A DNA stretch of 64,000 nt from Beta vulgaris subsp. vulgaris (GCF_026745355.1 NC_079204.1:55310633-55374632), one strand, 5' to 3'; shown: positions 32,560 to 45,309, counted from the stretch's first letter. Numbers and translations are program-made. The notes: generated by a model not told the origin, from the letters alone.

Positions 32560-33193
32560 TTAAGCTTTCTTAAACTTAATTCTCAAAGGTGGAGCACCAA
32601 CGCCCAAAACCCAAGTCCCATCATCCCGAACAAAAACACCCAAATCTCCGCAACTATTTTAAAGTTGGACAAATAACGCGAGTTGGGCAAAATACGAACT
32701 TATAATCAAAATGAAATCTCGGGAAAAACCTCTCAATCCTGAACCAATTATTCACTGCTTTCGGCCCTCGAGCCATACCTAGACCTCCAAGAGCCACATA
32801 CCGCCTTCCGGTGGGTTCGTCGAGTGCCAACGTCCATACAGGAGATTCAACACAGTTGATGGCTTCGCCAAAGACAATGTTCATGTCAGCAGAGAAAGTA
32901 ACATTGGTGGTATTAGGTAGCGCAAGGTTGAATGTTACCGCGAGGCCAAAAGACGTTGTGTCTTTCTCTTGGACCACGTAGAGTGGGCATGATGATTCAT
33001 TGTTTTTAGGTGCGGTTGATATGCCACCCCCTTGGCGTTGAACCACTGGGAGAATGTAGTACAATTTGCCGGCTTGCACTGGTTCGGCGTCCATGTCGAA
33101 TATGTTAATAACTTGAGCCACCGCGGCGGGAGGAGAGACAAAGAGGAGGAAGGTGGCAAGAACTAGAGTGGAGCTGATGAAATGAGTAGCCAT
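32560..33193 (-). pseudogene. Kunitz-type (STI family) protease inhibitor with a 3' frameshift
   Basis: ATG at 33,193 opens a signal peptide (MATHFISSTLVLATFLLFVS, cleavage about residue 26). A Kunitz signature follows as NIFDMDAEPVQAGKLYYI, then CPLYVVQE, INCVESPVWTL, NNWFRIERF and YKFVFCPT. The frame stops at 32,654 after 179 aa. The family C-terminus continues in the next frame from about 32,652 (SCGDLGVFVRDDG...) to a stop at 32,560-32,562, giving about 210 residues if one base in an A4 run near 32,656 is extra. As it stands, the last 30 residues and a disulfide cysteine are lost. It could be a real null allele or a homopolymer error. Known Kunitz proteins inhibit serine proteases of insects and pathogens. 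A second in-frame ATG at 33,229 is less likely, being followed by a polar stretch. Confidence 0.8.
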
Positions 33194-33247
33194 TTTTATG
33201 GATTTAGTTGGGAATTTGGGATAATACATACTGTGAAGTAAGAGGCC

Positions 33248-33255
33248 TATTTATA
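33248..33255 (-). promoter_or_regulatory. TATA box of the Kunitz gene
   Basis: TATAAATA on the minus strand, 55 bp upstream of the chosen ATG. Confidence 0.6.
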
Positions 33256-34749
33256 AGAAACTTATACTACTATGTATATGAGAAGTCGAGGAGTATTAGT
33301 AAACATTGACTTTTTCATGTGTTTGTAATTTGAACTTGTGCTTCGTGGAGGAGCATGTAGTAGTGTAGTACTATTGTACTAATTGTACAAAATGGAATAT
33401 ATAGTTGTTACCATCTCCTTCTACATGTGCTCATTATGTGAACATACTGTTTTGGCAAAGTCCCTCGCTCGACGACTTATGCTTTATACTTCTACACGTT
33501 CTTGTATGTCAAATATTAAAATATTGCCTACATATACATTTTATTCATGGATGAGTAAGTTGTTCGCTATCCCTAAAATTGATGAATTTTTAGAATGTAA
33601 AAAAGGATTTCTCCCCGTTTATATGCATTTCAATTATGAAGTGTTCTGGTGATTACTTCTTTTCTTTTGTTAAGTAAGTATACTCAGTGAAACTTCAATT
33701 ACTATCAAAACCTACTTAAAGGGAAGCAAGTTAATTAGGTTGGACTCCCTCAAATCAATGGTTACTTCTCCTAACAAAAAATCTTGTGGTGTTATAAGGT
33801 TCTAAGTTTAACTCTGACAATAATCATATTATTTTTATCATTTTTTTTCCATTGGATCAAAGGGTTTTGGTAGAGAGTTGAAAACAACCTTGTTCTTTTC
33901 TTTTCCTTTTGTTTTAAAAAAATTCCTTTTCTCTTTTTGTTACTTCTCTCTAAATTTTCTTTCCATTAATTGATAATGTACCCATCTATTCTGTTCTCTA
34001 ACTATTATTCCGCTTTTGTTCTAGAAAAAAAAACACAACAATTTGACCTTAAAAACTACTCATATATACTTCATCTTTTTTAATTTGCTTGCAACATGTA
34101 GACTTTTATACCTCTCAATGCACATTTTTACTTCAAACCATTAATATCTTCAATTATCATATAGGTAAGAATTATAAAATTTTGATATATATACCTTTTG
34201 ATTGGATTTTGTTTATTTTATTTTTATCCATATGAGCCACGAAGGCAATATAACGTATGAAGAAGGGGAGGGGGTTCGAACCTATGTCCTATCATTTATA
34301 TCATCTCAATCTTAACTATTAGGCCAAGACATCCTTGGTTGATTGGGTCTTGTTTATAAATACATAAAAATAATGTTTTTATAAAGATATTGAGATTGTC
34401 TTTGTGTACATCCTTTAGATATGAACTTCTAATACCTTTTGGCATTAAACAGCAATTAAAGACGCTATTTAATAATTGAATTTGTGTATGGAAGTCCCCA
34501 CAATTGAAGTGTTTCATCAACTAAAAATTAGAGAAAATTCTACAATATGATAATATAGTAAAAATATTTTTGAGATATAATCTAAATCGGAAATACAAAG
34601 TTTAATTTGGATTTGTCATTAATAAGTATTATATGATGAAATCATTGTTCTACATGTGTATCATGTTTATTATATACAGTACGTTGATTTGGTTAGGACC
34701 CTCTAAATTTAAATTCTAAATCTACCTCTGCTTAAGATCATACCTTATA
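33256..34749. other. AT-rich intergenic DNA
   Basis: Nothing with coding character. It is long A/T-rich stretch with T-runs. Short open frames here lack codon bias or domains. Confidence 0.4.
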
Positions 34750-35008
34750 CTCCCTCCGTTTCATTTTAATCTACACACTTACACTTTTCATGCATGCCAA
34801 TGTAAAACTTTGAAGACATATATCTTTAGTTTTGTGTTTGTAAAAATTATAAAAAGTACATATTAATAAAATACATACTAGTACGAATCTAACAAGATCC
34901 CACATGACTATGTTTTTATTCACGTATAAATCACAAACGAGGGTCAAAGTGCAATTTGTGAATAGTGTAAAATATCAAAGTGGGTAGATTAATATGAAAC
35001 GAATGGAG
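34750..35008. mobile_element. Stowaway MITE
   Basis: A 259-bp block with TA on both sides, ends CTCCCTCCGTTTCATTTTAA and (reversed) CTCCATTCGTTTCATATTAA. Confidence 0.8.
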
Positions 35009-35767
35009 TATATCTTTCCAGCTTAGGGTTTATGATAGGGGAATATAACCTCGCTCGTCTACTTTTGGTAAAGTGACATTTTCTTCATGTATAAAACTTT
35101 AAATTTACTCTCAATCTATATTTATATCTATACAAATATATTAAAAGGCGTGTGTGACAATGTATACACGTTACGTGTCGATTAACTAAACTCCACTGGA
35201 ATTGTCCCAGAGGTACATAAGTCATGTCGATTAACAAAAAAAATTAGCTTATTGCAACAAGATAACCCGTGACCTCTTGCTATTATAACATGACACAATT
35301 ACCCATCTCAACCAACTTTTACTCATGCTAAGTGTCCACAATAAAAACTCAATTTAAATTACCATCTAGGAAAAAACATAATACAATAAGAAGCCACCAG
35401 AGAATCAACCCTCTTGGTAAAAATAAACCCAGAGGTCATTGCTTTTCATTATGAAAAAAGAAAACCTCACTAACAGAACTACAGAATTAGAAGTAAGGAG
35501 GTGTAAATCAATAAACATTAAGAAATCTAAAAATCTATTTAGCATGGAAACTCTCATGTTTTCCGATCCATTTTCGAAACTCGAGAGGACAAAATTTCTT
35601 TGAAACACCAGCGAGTTTCCTGACTCAATGATCTTCAGTCACAAAATGATATTTTATTCCCAACTAAAAATCTTTTAGCTAACTATATAGTCTATGTCCT
35701 ATTATATACATCTTTTGTCGGTAATAAAAAAAACTGCAAAAGATTTCTATAAAACGATAGTTATTTG

Positions 35768-38308
35768 ATCCTAAATTTGGGATTTTATGAGAAATGAACA
35801 AAATGGGGTGTTTAGAGACTTTTCGAAGCAACACAAATGGTGCCAAGCACCCGTGCAAAGTCACAAGTCACGTCAGCTTTTCTAGGAACGTTTCAGGAGA
35901 AAATATGGCCAGGACGAGAGAAGTCCAAAAATGTCCCAAAAACAGCCAATGAAGTTTATAATACATGCTTTTGTACTTTCTCATGGCCCGAGATCCAGAC
36001 GGCATGGGGTGCCTTCTATGGACATGGGATATCATTGGAAATGAGTCAAGTGGCTTACTTGGAACAAATATATGAATGAATTCACGTTCATTTTGAGGCA
36101 ATTTTAGGTTTCACTAGAAATGAACAAATGCGATATCCGAAGGCTTTTCGAGGCAATGCAAATGGTGCGAGATACCCGCCCAATGTTACAAGTCACGCCG
36201 GTTTTCCAAGAATGTTTCAAGAAAATATGACCTTGCCCGGAGAAGTTCAAAAAGATCCCAAAAACAGCCAATATTGAAGGTCATAATACACGCTTTCGGA
36301 CTTTTCCGGGGTCCGAGCTCCGGACGCTACGGGATGCCTCCTAGGGACATGGGAGATCATTGGAAAAGAGTCATGTGGCTTGGAACAAATATGTGAATGT
36401 TTTTACGTTCATTTCGCAACCAATTTGGGTTTCACGAGAAATGAGCAAACGAAATTGGGTGTTCAGAGGCTTTTCGATGCAATGCAAATGGTGTCAAGTA
36501 CCCGCGCAACGTTACAAGTCACGTCAGCAATCCTAGGAATGTTTTGGAAGAAAATATGACCATGCTCGTAGAAGTCCAAAATGTCAAAATACACCCTTTC
36601 GGACTTTCCGGGGTCCGAGCTCCAAACGCCACGGGATGGCTCCTAGGGACATGGAGGTTATTGGAAAGGACTCATGTGGCTTGGAACGAATATGTGGAGG
36701 CATATATGTTCATTTCGAGAAAAATTTGGATTTCACAAGAAATGAATAAATGGGGGTGTTTAGAGGCTTTTCGAGGAACCACAAATTGTGTTGAACACCC
36801 GCGCAACGTTACAATTCACGTCATTGTTCCTAGAAACGTTTCAGGAGAAAATATGATCAGGCTCGGAGAAGTCCAAAACTGTCCCAAAAACAGCCAAAAT
36901 TGAAGGTTATAATACACGCTTTCGGACTTTCCTGGGGTTCGAGCTCCGAACACCACGGGATGCCTCCTAGGGGCATGGGAGGTCATTAGAAATGAGTCAT
37001 GTGGCTTGGAACAAATATGTGGATGACTTTACGTTCATTTCGAGACAGTTTTAGGTTTCACGAGAAATGAACAAATGGGGTGTTCAGAGACTTTTCAAGG
37101 CAGCACAAATGATGTCAAGCACATGCACAACGTTACAAGTCACGTCGGCTTTCCTAGGAACGTTTCGGGAGAAAATATGACCAGGTCTGGAGAAGTCCAA
37201 AAATGTCCCAAAAACAGCCAAAATCGAAGGTTTATAATACACACTTTCGAACTTTCCCTGAGTCCGAGTTTCGAACGCCATGGGATGCATCCTAGGGACA
37301 TGGGAGGTTATTGGAAAGGAATTATATGGCTTGAAACGAATATGTTGGTGCCTTTATGTTCATTTCGAGATAATTTTGGGTTTCACGAGAAATGAACAAA
37401 TGGGGTGTGCAGAGGCTTTTCGAGGTGACACAAATGATGCCAAGCACCCGCGCAACATTAAAAGTCACGTCAGCTTTCCTAGGTTCCTTTCGGGAGAAAA
37501 TACGGCCAAGCCCGGAGAAGTCCAAAGATGTCAAAAAAAAAACATCGAAAATTGAAGATAATAATACATGATCTCGGACTTTCCCCGGGCCAGAGCTACG
37601 GATGCCACGGGATGCCTCATAAGGACGTGGAAGGTCATTGGAAATGAGTCATGTGGCTTGGATCTAATATGTAGATGCATTTACGTTCATGTCGAGGCAA
37701 TTTTGGATTTCACAAGAAATGAACAAACGGGGTGTTCAGAGTTTTTCGTGATAATGTAAATGGTGCCAAGAACCCATACAACGTTACACGTCGGTACTCC
37801 TAGGAACGTTTCAGTAGAAAATATGACCAGTCCAAATATGTCGCAAAAACAGCCAAAATTAAAGGTTATAATACACGCTTTCGGACTTTTCCGGGGCTCG
37901 AACTTCGGACGCCACGGGATGCCTCCTAGGGACATGGGAGGTCATTGGAAAGGAGTCATGTGGCCTAGAACAAATATGTGGATGACTTTACGTTCATTTC
38001 GAGGCAAATTTTGGTTTCACGAGAAATGAACAAATTGTGTGTTCAGAGGCTTTTCGAGGCAATGCAGATGGTGCCAAGTACTCGCGCAACGTTACAAATC
38101 ATGTCGGCACTCCTAGGAATGCTTCGGGAGAAAATATGACCATGCTCGTAGAAGTCCAAAAATGTCCAAAAAATAGCCAAAATTGAAGGTTATAATACAC
38201 GCTTTCGGACTTTCTCGGAGTCCAAGCTCCGAATGCTATGGGATGCTACCTAGGGACATGGGAGGTCATTGGAAATGAGTCATGTGGCTTGGAACGAATA
38301 TGTAGATG
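35768..38308 (+). repeat. Satellite-like array, about 8 units of about 322 bp
   Basis: The anchor TTCAGAGGCTTTTCGAGGC (with variants) recurs near 35,812, 36,134, 36,460, 36,760, 37,083, 37,409, 37,734 and 38,042, with spacings 300-326 bp. Each unit also holds a block near CACGTCAGC, GAGAAAATATGACC, CCAAAAACAGCC, a CGGACTTTCC block and GGGACATGGGAGGTCATTGG. Units differ by many substitutions and small indels, so it is not recently homogenised. Open frames of 60-119 codons across units shift between units and show no shared protein, so the repeat is treated as non-coding. Confidence 0.85.
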
Positions 38309-38736
38309 TGTTAGAAGATATTGGACCGTAGGTCTATATCTATGGGTTCTCCTTGTACCTTGAGACGAGGTTTGATCATTGAAGAATTGAAGAATTTGAG
38401 TTCGATTTTATTTTAATTGTGTTTTTTTATTGTTATTTGTCCAATTGTAACGTTCGTTTTACTGCCGTTACAATTGCGGGAGGGTGTTAGAGGATATTGG
38501 ACTGTAGGTCTATTTCTATAGGCAAGGCCCATTAGGTTAAATTTATTAAGTTGAGTTTATGTTATGTTCTATATATAAGTAATGTAATTGCTTAATGAGG
38601 CACAATAATACATTTCTTCTCTATTAACTACAATTACATTACTTATATATAGAACATAACATAAACCTAACCTAATATATTTAACCTAATGAGCCTTGCC
38701 CATGGATATAGACCTACCGTCCAATATCCTCTAACA
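38309..38736. repeat. LTR fragments, partly head-to-head (palindrome)
   Basis: TGTTAGARGATATTGGAC starts at 38,309 and again at 38,485, the second preceded by a polypurine-like GCGGGAGGG. The LTR text 38,485 to about 38,620 is followed by its reverse complement, ending CCTCTAACA at 38,736, so arms of about 110 bp face each other. The internal strip 38,353-38,484 may be retroelement 3' UTR. No coding domain is found. Confidence 0.65.
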
Positions 38737-39023
38737 ATATCTCTCTTTTCATCACATTGGTCCCTCTTTCCATCACATTGGATCACGCAATTTGAAGTCA
38801 TGTAGATGAAATTTAATCCTACGTCTTTGTAACACCCCTGGCCACAAAACTAAACTGAGGTGGCCATCGACATGATTTGACATAGATTGATTTCGTGCAA
38901 ACACATTACATGAGATCTTTAACTACAATTTCTATAGATGCGTTTGATTTAATATATAAAAAAAAAGACTTACAAAACCCTGATTAATTATTACATGGAA
39001 AATTGAAGAAAAAAAAAAGTAAT

Positions 39024-42000
39024 CTAATCAAACTTCATTCTTTTAGCAGGACCTTGGTCAATGATGGGATCGACAGACGGAAGCTGCTGATGCTCCGTTA
39101 TTTGCTGAGTTTCTGAGCCTTGTTCTGCTTCTGTAGGTTGAGATGGAGCATAGCCCTCGGGAAACGGGGGTGGTGGAGGGGCTGGTTGTAGCTGCACGGA
39201 TAGAGAAAAAGTTGCTCAGAGTTCATACCAGATAATTGTGCAAAGCTCTCGTTAGAGCACTGAAAATCTCTACTAACCAGTAACCAAATCCCAAGTTAGA
39301 AATTGATCATATAAAAAGGTGAAATAAGAAGGTTTTTAGATTCTATAGTTCCAACTTCCATGAGTGATGAGTTTAAAAGTGAGGGTTTATGTTGCTCAGA
39401 AATACAGGCTAAAGCTTCCAAAACAAAAGACTGATCAAGATAAGACTAGCCAGAAATCTCGTGCCGAACCACCACACTATCACATATTTGAATATTTCTA
39501 CCACGACATGATCTGCTTATACACGCCTCACTCACAATATAGGCAGCATAAATCTTGTCACTTCTGGGGGCTTGGGAAGGTATGATATGCATAGATGTAG
39601 GCCTTATGTTACTCAAAACTCAGATAAAGTGTACTTGAACACAGGTCTCCACGTTTCGTACTCGTCCACTTCAGAGAAAAATGCCATGATTTTGGTTCAA
39701 AATGAAGTATCTGTCAACATAAGGTAAAAAAAAGGTGCTCCCTAGTCCCTAACCCTGAAACCCTCCTTCCCCTTGAAGGCTTGAACCACCTCCTGTTCAA
39801 CCATGGCTATCTAGGGCAACCACAACATTACATCAGCTTCTTTACCCATTCTTTGCCCCGACTTTCTTTAAAAGGTCTCTCTTTTCCTTCTCTTTCAAGT
39901 TTATCCTTATTCTGACCCCCCCCCCCCCAAGGTTTTTTTTTCAAATCCTTCATCTTTCATTCCTTCACCTTCCCCTTCAAATTCTTTCCCTTCCACTGAA
40001 ATTATCCCCCTATTTCTAAGGATACCTTAGCTGCAATCTACATGCACCTTGGTTTTCTTCGGTATATATTCAAGATTATTGGTGAATCATTACTCTGTTG
40101 ACTATTTGTCACAAGGCCCTCCCTGAGGGGTGGAAGTTGGCAGGTCCTGTTCTTTTACTGGATTAGGCAAAAGATTACAGAATATAAAATGTCTGCGCTC
40201 TTAAGATCACAGATAAGTAGGGACGGTCACCCTTAATAGTTGATCCTCGAATGGGTATTTTGTGACCGTAAGAAGATGGGATGCGAAGTTCCGACCATCG
40301 AATGGGTATTTTGTGACTGTAAGATGGGAAGCTACTGTCAATGAGTTGCCAGTATGAATGGAGTTGCCAGAATCACTCATGGAACTTCACAGGCTGGATA
40401 TTGTAAGAGATATTGGGAACTAGTTAGAAAAATTTATCAAAACAGACTTGAGAGGTACAGAATATAACAGAGCTAGATCATAATGAGACCAGCAAGAGCT
40501 CTTGCCAAACCTCCTCGTCCCTCAAGAACTCCTCTGTGAGATACTTAACCCATTATCCCTCCACTGACAGAAAATATGTACGTTGAGCTTCTAATATCTC
40601 AACCTGCATATGGCAGGCCACACCAGCAGCCTGAAAGTCATCCTTAATAAACACATACAATCAGGTAGCAGTGGTTGTCAGCTAGAGCAAAAGAATGGTC
40701 AAACGGGAAGAATGCTGAATTCAATAGGAATGCCAAAATGAGGACCTAAGGCTCTAAGAGGCAACTTTCTAAATCTGATTAGTGCTGATAACCTGAACCT
40801 AGTGCTGCATTTTGAGATTAAAGTTGGAAAGAAAAACACTGAGGACATTGTTAAACGTCTCCCTTTTGACAGACATGCTTTGTAATTTTGTTGAGCCTGT
40901 GGCTTTTTGAAGTCCTTGGCAAATCGCAACTCAACCAACATCAGTTTCCTAGTTTCGAGGAGAAGACGCCAAATTATGAGTGGAGTAGTTCTCTTAAACT
41001 AAAATTTTAGGAAACAATTAGGGTAATTTGTGTGATTTTGCTTGGCTAGTTATTGACAAGCTTACCAAATTTACCCATGCGTTTGAAAAGTGCAGGGTGG
41101 GGGGGTTCATTGCAACAGGAGGGGTATGAAGAAGTAGAGAGGATCCCATAAGACTTCTGAATGCAAACATCACTCTCCAAGGCACATTAGTTCCAGTAAC
41201 TAGAGTTGCAATGATGTCTTACTCAGATCAAAATAGATTCATATGAGTTAATTTTAGAATAGAAAACAGTAGTACAGATAATCAGCCTTGCAAAGTAGCC
41301 ATGTGTCTATGAAACTTTTCAAGCACTAATAGAAGGTTGGGATGCATAATACACTATAATAAGTATAACGCACCTTACGCTGCAAGGAAGCGAGAATATG
41401 ATCTACTCTCTTTATTTCTCTGAGATCATAAGTCTCTTTACCAGCTGTGGAATCATCATTTGCATCATCACTTTCAGCGTCTGTTACAACAAACAAGGAA
41501 AAAACCAGTAAGGTTAACATTTTTCAGTGCTCTCCGTGGTTCAGTCAATTAAAAAGATCATGGACTTATTATTATCTGTGGAATCAAGTACAACTGACAA
41601 CAGTTAGGAATTAGCTTAGGCTTATTCTTTTAGTCCTTTCTAATCATTAGCTAAGACTTATACTCCACGCATAAGTTAAATCCAAGTATCAATGTATCAT
41701 CTTTGACTTTGAATGAAGAGAGACAGAGTGGTTATAACAATTGACCAGGCTTCTCCACATTCCAAGTTATAAACGAATAAATACCAGTTAGATGATTCGA
41801 CATTCAATGATTAGAAAGGATTTATTTGCCATTAGTGATGACTGATGAGGACTACATGGTTATTATTATCACTGGCAACAGCCTAGAATTAGCTCACACC
41901 TAAACTCCATGCATAAGATAAATGCTGCCCTCTGCTACAAGGGAAAAAGGATTGGCAACCCTTTCAAGCTAGTGCCTTCTGAAATATTTTTCCCAACTTC

Positions 42001-43724
42001 CTTCTCCTTTTTCTTTGAGTGCAGAGAAGCAGAGTGGTTATGGAAGCAATTAACCAGGCTTTTCCACATTCCAAGTTATATGACTGATCCCAGTCATCCC
42101 ACTTAGATGATTTGACATTCAATGACGAAAAAAGGACTACTTCAAGACTTAGTGATGAGAAAGGACTACATGGTTGATGGTGTCATATAGTCTAACTAAA
42201 GAGTCCAAAAGGCTTTAGAATTTCCGTACTTAAGGCGGGAACTGCTGCAACGAGCTCTTAACTGATGAGAAATCTCAAAATATAGGCAAAGGTGACATTA
42301 CAATGCAAGATTGGCAAAAGGATGACCAAATTTGAAGCCACTCCCATAAGGCCGTAAGTTAGTAAGTCAATCCACCACATCACCAACAGGTTCAGCAGAA
42401 ACTTTGAGTAACGCACTGATAAAATGACCTGTACCTTCTTTGCTCTTCCATAACCCCAGAGAAGGAATAAAAAAAGATCTTGCCAAAACTCCCTCAAGTT
42501 CATGTAAGTGACCACATAATCTCACATTCCCAACGACTGTAAAAGACAACCTACTACAACATAGTCATGAGTAGAGGTAATGCAGCCAACCTAACATGTC
42601 TACCAAGCAACGATAAATCACTAAATATAAAACTCTTGTAAAATTAAAAACAGAAGCGTCAGTAATGTACCGTGTCCGATCTTCTCCAATTTTGAAGCAG
42701 CAGTCGAAAATGCCTTTTGTATGTAATATAAAGCACGTCCCTGCCCATCGAAGCACAGTTTTACAATCAAAGAAACTTCAAAATCATGGGTATTACAGCC
42801 CGAATAGAAGAAATTAGCTTTACGTTTTAATCAAATTCTTTCCCAATTACATTTAATCTAAAGGGAAATACCAAGCACCATCAACAATAACAGCTAATAG
42901 AAAATTTGGACGTCCAAGATACTATCAAGTATCAACTTACAATTCTTGCAGAGAACACATTACAAAGCTGAGGAGCTTGGTAGATGGAACCATCCAACAC
43001 ATAGTAAGTCAACATGGGTGTAACCTTGTCAGGATTATCCCTCTTTTGCTCACGGATGACGAACAAATTAGGCTCGATAACTTCATTTAGCATATACTCA
43101 ATGCCTGTCATCTTCCTACATCACAAACATACCTACTTCTCAATAATCACCATACATAGCATCATTCCCAGAAAAATCATATTGAAGCAACATATCAACA
43201 CAAATTTATTCTTACAATCCAAATCTTCTGGTCCGCAATACTATTTCTCCAAACATTTACTTGCTTCAAGCATTTGAATTGAACTATCCATTTAAAATGC
43301 CCAAAATTAAAATTACAACCAACAATGTTCAATCAAAGTAGTCAATGAGAGCAATTTACTCAATTAAACCTAGTTAGCAATTTCCTGACATATGTTAACC
43401 AAATTAACAGAGCAAAACATACGAAAACCCTAATTAACGAACAAAACAGAGAAAAGAGGGAGAAATTAGGGATTTTGCTTACGAAAGATGAGAGATATCG
43501 AGTGGATGGATGGAATTGATCCTGAGATGTTCATTATTGCAAGTACGATCATAAAAGGGAGATAAAGCGAAGTAATCGAAAACAAGATTACGATCGAGAG
43601 GATATGTGTTAAGCCATAGTTGATCTCTGAAGCAAATTCCGGTCATATCAGTTCCTGGAGGTGGCGGCAATGGCGGCGGAGTTCCATCGGAGTTAGGGTT
43701 TCCTGGCATTGGTGTTGCCGCCAT
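39024..43724 (-). CDS. MED6: Mediator complex subunit 6
   Basis: Coding exons on the minus strand: 43,724-43,483; 43,115-42,941; 42,740-42,671; 41,480-41,374; 39,191-39,024. All have GT/AG junctions and together give 762 nt, 253 aa, the length I recall for Arabidopsis MED6. Exon 1 encodes a Pro-rich start and [20 protein letters not shown], the hallmark of MED6. Exon 2 has [20 protein letters not shown] and [12 protein letters not shown]; exon 3 [20 protein letters not shown]; exon 4 [13 protein letters not shown]; exon 5 a Pro-rich segment and ends AKRMKFD. MED6 is a head-module subunit linking activators to RNA polymerase II in the nucleus. Introns run 200-2182 bp. A Mutator-like MITE lies 137 bp upstream of the ATG. 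All junctions were placed by reading frame and family text. Confidence 0.93.
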
Positions 43725-43861
43725 TGTTGAGTTCTTCTGGTTGAAGAAAGTACAATTGAGTTTGAACTGGATTTTGTAGTGGAGGAGGATTGGTTAGCTT
43801 GAGCTACAGTCGAACTTAGTGACTTATTATGACTTATGAACGCACACACTCGAAATAAATC

Positions 43862-44817
43862 TCATTTGCTAAATCACGCCCTGAATTTTCCTGGTAATGC
43901 CGTGTATTTGTATAAAATACTATATTTTTGTATTTTTCATTTCTTTTTTTCATTTTCTCCTTTTTCCTCACTTCCCCTTCTTCTTCCACACCACCATCAC
44001 CTTCATGCCCCCTCCACCACCACCAACACTACCACCTCTCATAATGTTTTTTTTAAAAAAAAAAACCAAACAAGTTGACAAAGCTCACCACCGATGCCGC
44101 ACCTCCACCGCCACCCCACCACTGCCGCACCTCCGGCGCCACACCACCGACACAGCATCACACCCTCTTCTCCTCTGTTTTATTCCTTTTCTGAATTTAA
44201 AAAAAAAAAAATAGGTAGGCGTCCACCATGGACGCCCCACCACTGGTGGAGGCGCCCATGGCAGGCGTCTGCCATGGGTGCCTCCACCGGTGGTCGGGCG
44301 TCCATGGTGGATGCCTCTTTTTTTTGAATTTTTTTTTAAAAAAATTAAGGGAGGCGTCCACCATGGACGCCCCACCACCGGTGGAGGTGCCCATGGCAGG
44401 CGCCTCACCATGTGGTGGAGCGCCTGCCATGGGGGCCTCCACCGGTGGTGGGGCGTCTATGGTGGACGCCCCATTAATTTTTTTTTTATAAAAAATCACT
44501 GTAAATTGAAAAAAAAACAGAGGAGTGATGGTGGGGGTATGCGGTGGTGGTATGTCGGGGTAGGTGTTCCGGCGGCGGTGGTGCAGTGGTGTTCTCGCGG
44601 TGGTGGTGCGGCGGTGGTTGTGTGGTGGCACCGGTGTCTAGTGGTGAGTGGAAGAAGATGGTAGAGAAAGTGGAGGAAGAAGAGTAAAAAAATCTGGAAA
44701 AATTAGGAAGTGAATCAAGGGGAGGAGAGAGAAAAAATACAAGTATATAAATACGGTATAAAAATACCGTATTTAGGGCGTTACTAAGAAATTCTAGGGC
44801 GGTGTTTAGCAAAGCCC
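43862..44817. mobile_element. Mutator-like MITE in the MED6 upstream region
   Basis: The 9-bp direct repeat AAATAAATC (43,853-43,861, 44,818-44,826) bounds a 956-bp element with long, imperfect inverted ends sharing TTTGCTAAA and CGCCCT. A 9-bp duplication and long TIRs are typical of Mutator-like elements. Inside are two GC-rich, self-complementary blocks (about 44,215-44,320 and 44,350-44,475), built from GGCGTCCACCATGGACGCC-type palindromes. Confidence 0.7.
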
Positions 44818-45058
44818 AAATAAATCCGTAGATCGTGCAACACTTGAGTAAGATGCGCATATAGGCATATGTATATGACTCATAAGCCAAAAGTACATAC
44901 GACTATATGAGCAATAAGTGATAGTTTAGTAGCGTTCACATCACTTCTGATCTTAGAGATTTTGGGATCGAGTATTACCCCTGCAATGAAGGATCTCCAA
45001 TTTCCCCTCTTTGTAATATACTAACAATTCAAATGAACAAATATGCACATATGAGATA

Positions 45059-45307
45059 CTCTCTCTGTTTCAAATTCTAAGGCATTTTAACTAAAAAAAT
45101 TTGTTTCAAAATATAAGACATTGTATATTACCAATGTAAAATTAAATGAAACTTTATGCTATCAAGATAAGATTATAGGTTACTTTCTATTATCAGTACA
45201 ATATTTAATGTCAATTCTTATTACCTATGCAAATCTAACTAAAACTAACTAAATTCTTAATATGCGTAAAAGTGATTTGCATGTCTTATAATTTAAAACA
45301 GAGGGAG
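45059..45307. mobile_element. Stowaway MITE
   Basis: TA on both sides of a 249-bp block with ends CTCTCTCTGTTTCAAATTC and (reversed) CTCCCTCTGTTTTAAATTA. Confidence 0.8.
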
Positions 45308-45309
45308 TA

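Noticed and set aside
35837..38029. Several open frames of 60-119 codons in the 322-bp array
   Set aside because: Frames change from unit to unit and end at different points; no conserved protein across units.
44085..44664. Overlapping Pro/Gly/His-rich open frames of 77-144 codons on both strands
   Set aside because: They are products of the GC-rich palindromic blocks of a MITE, with no domain and equal openness on both strands.
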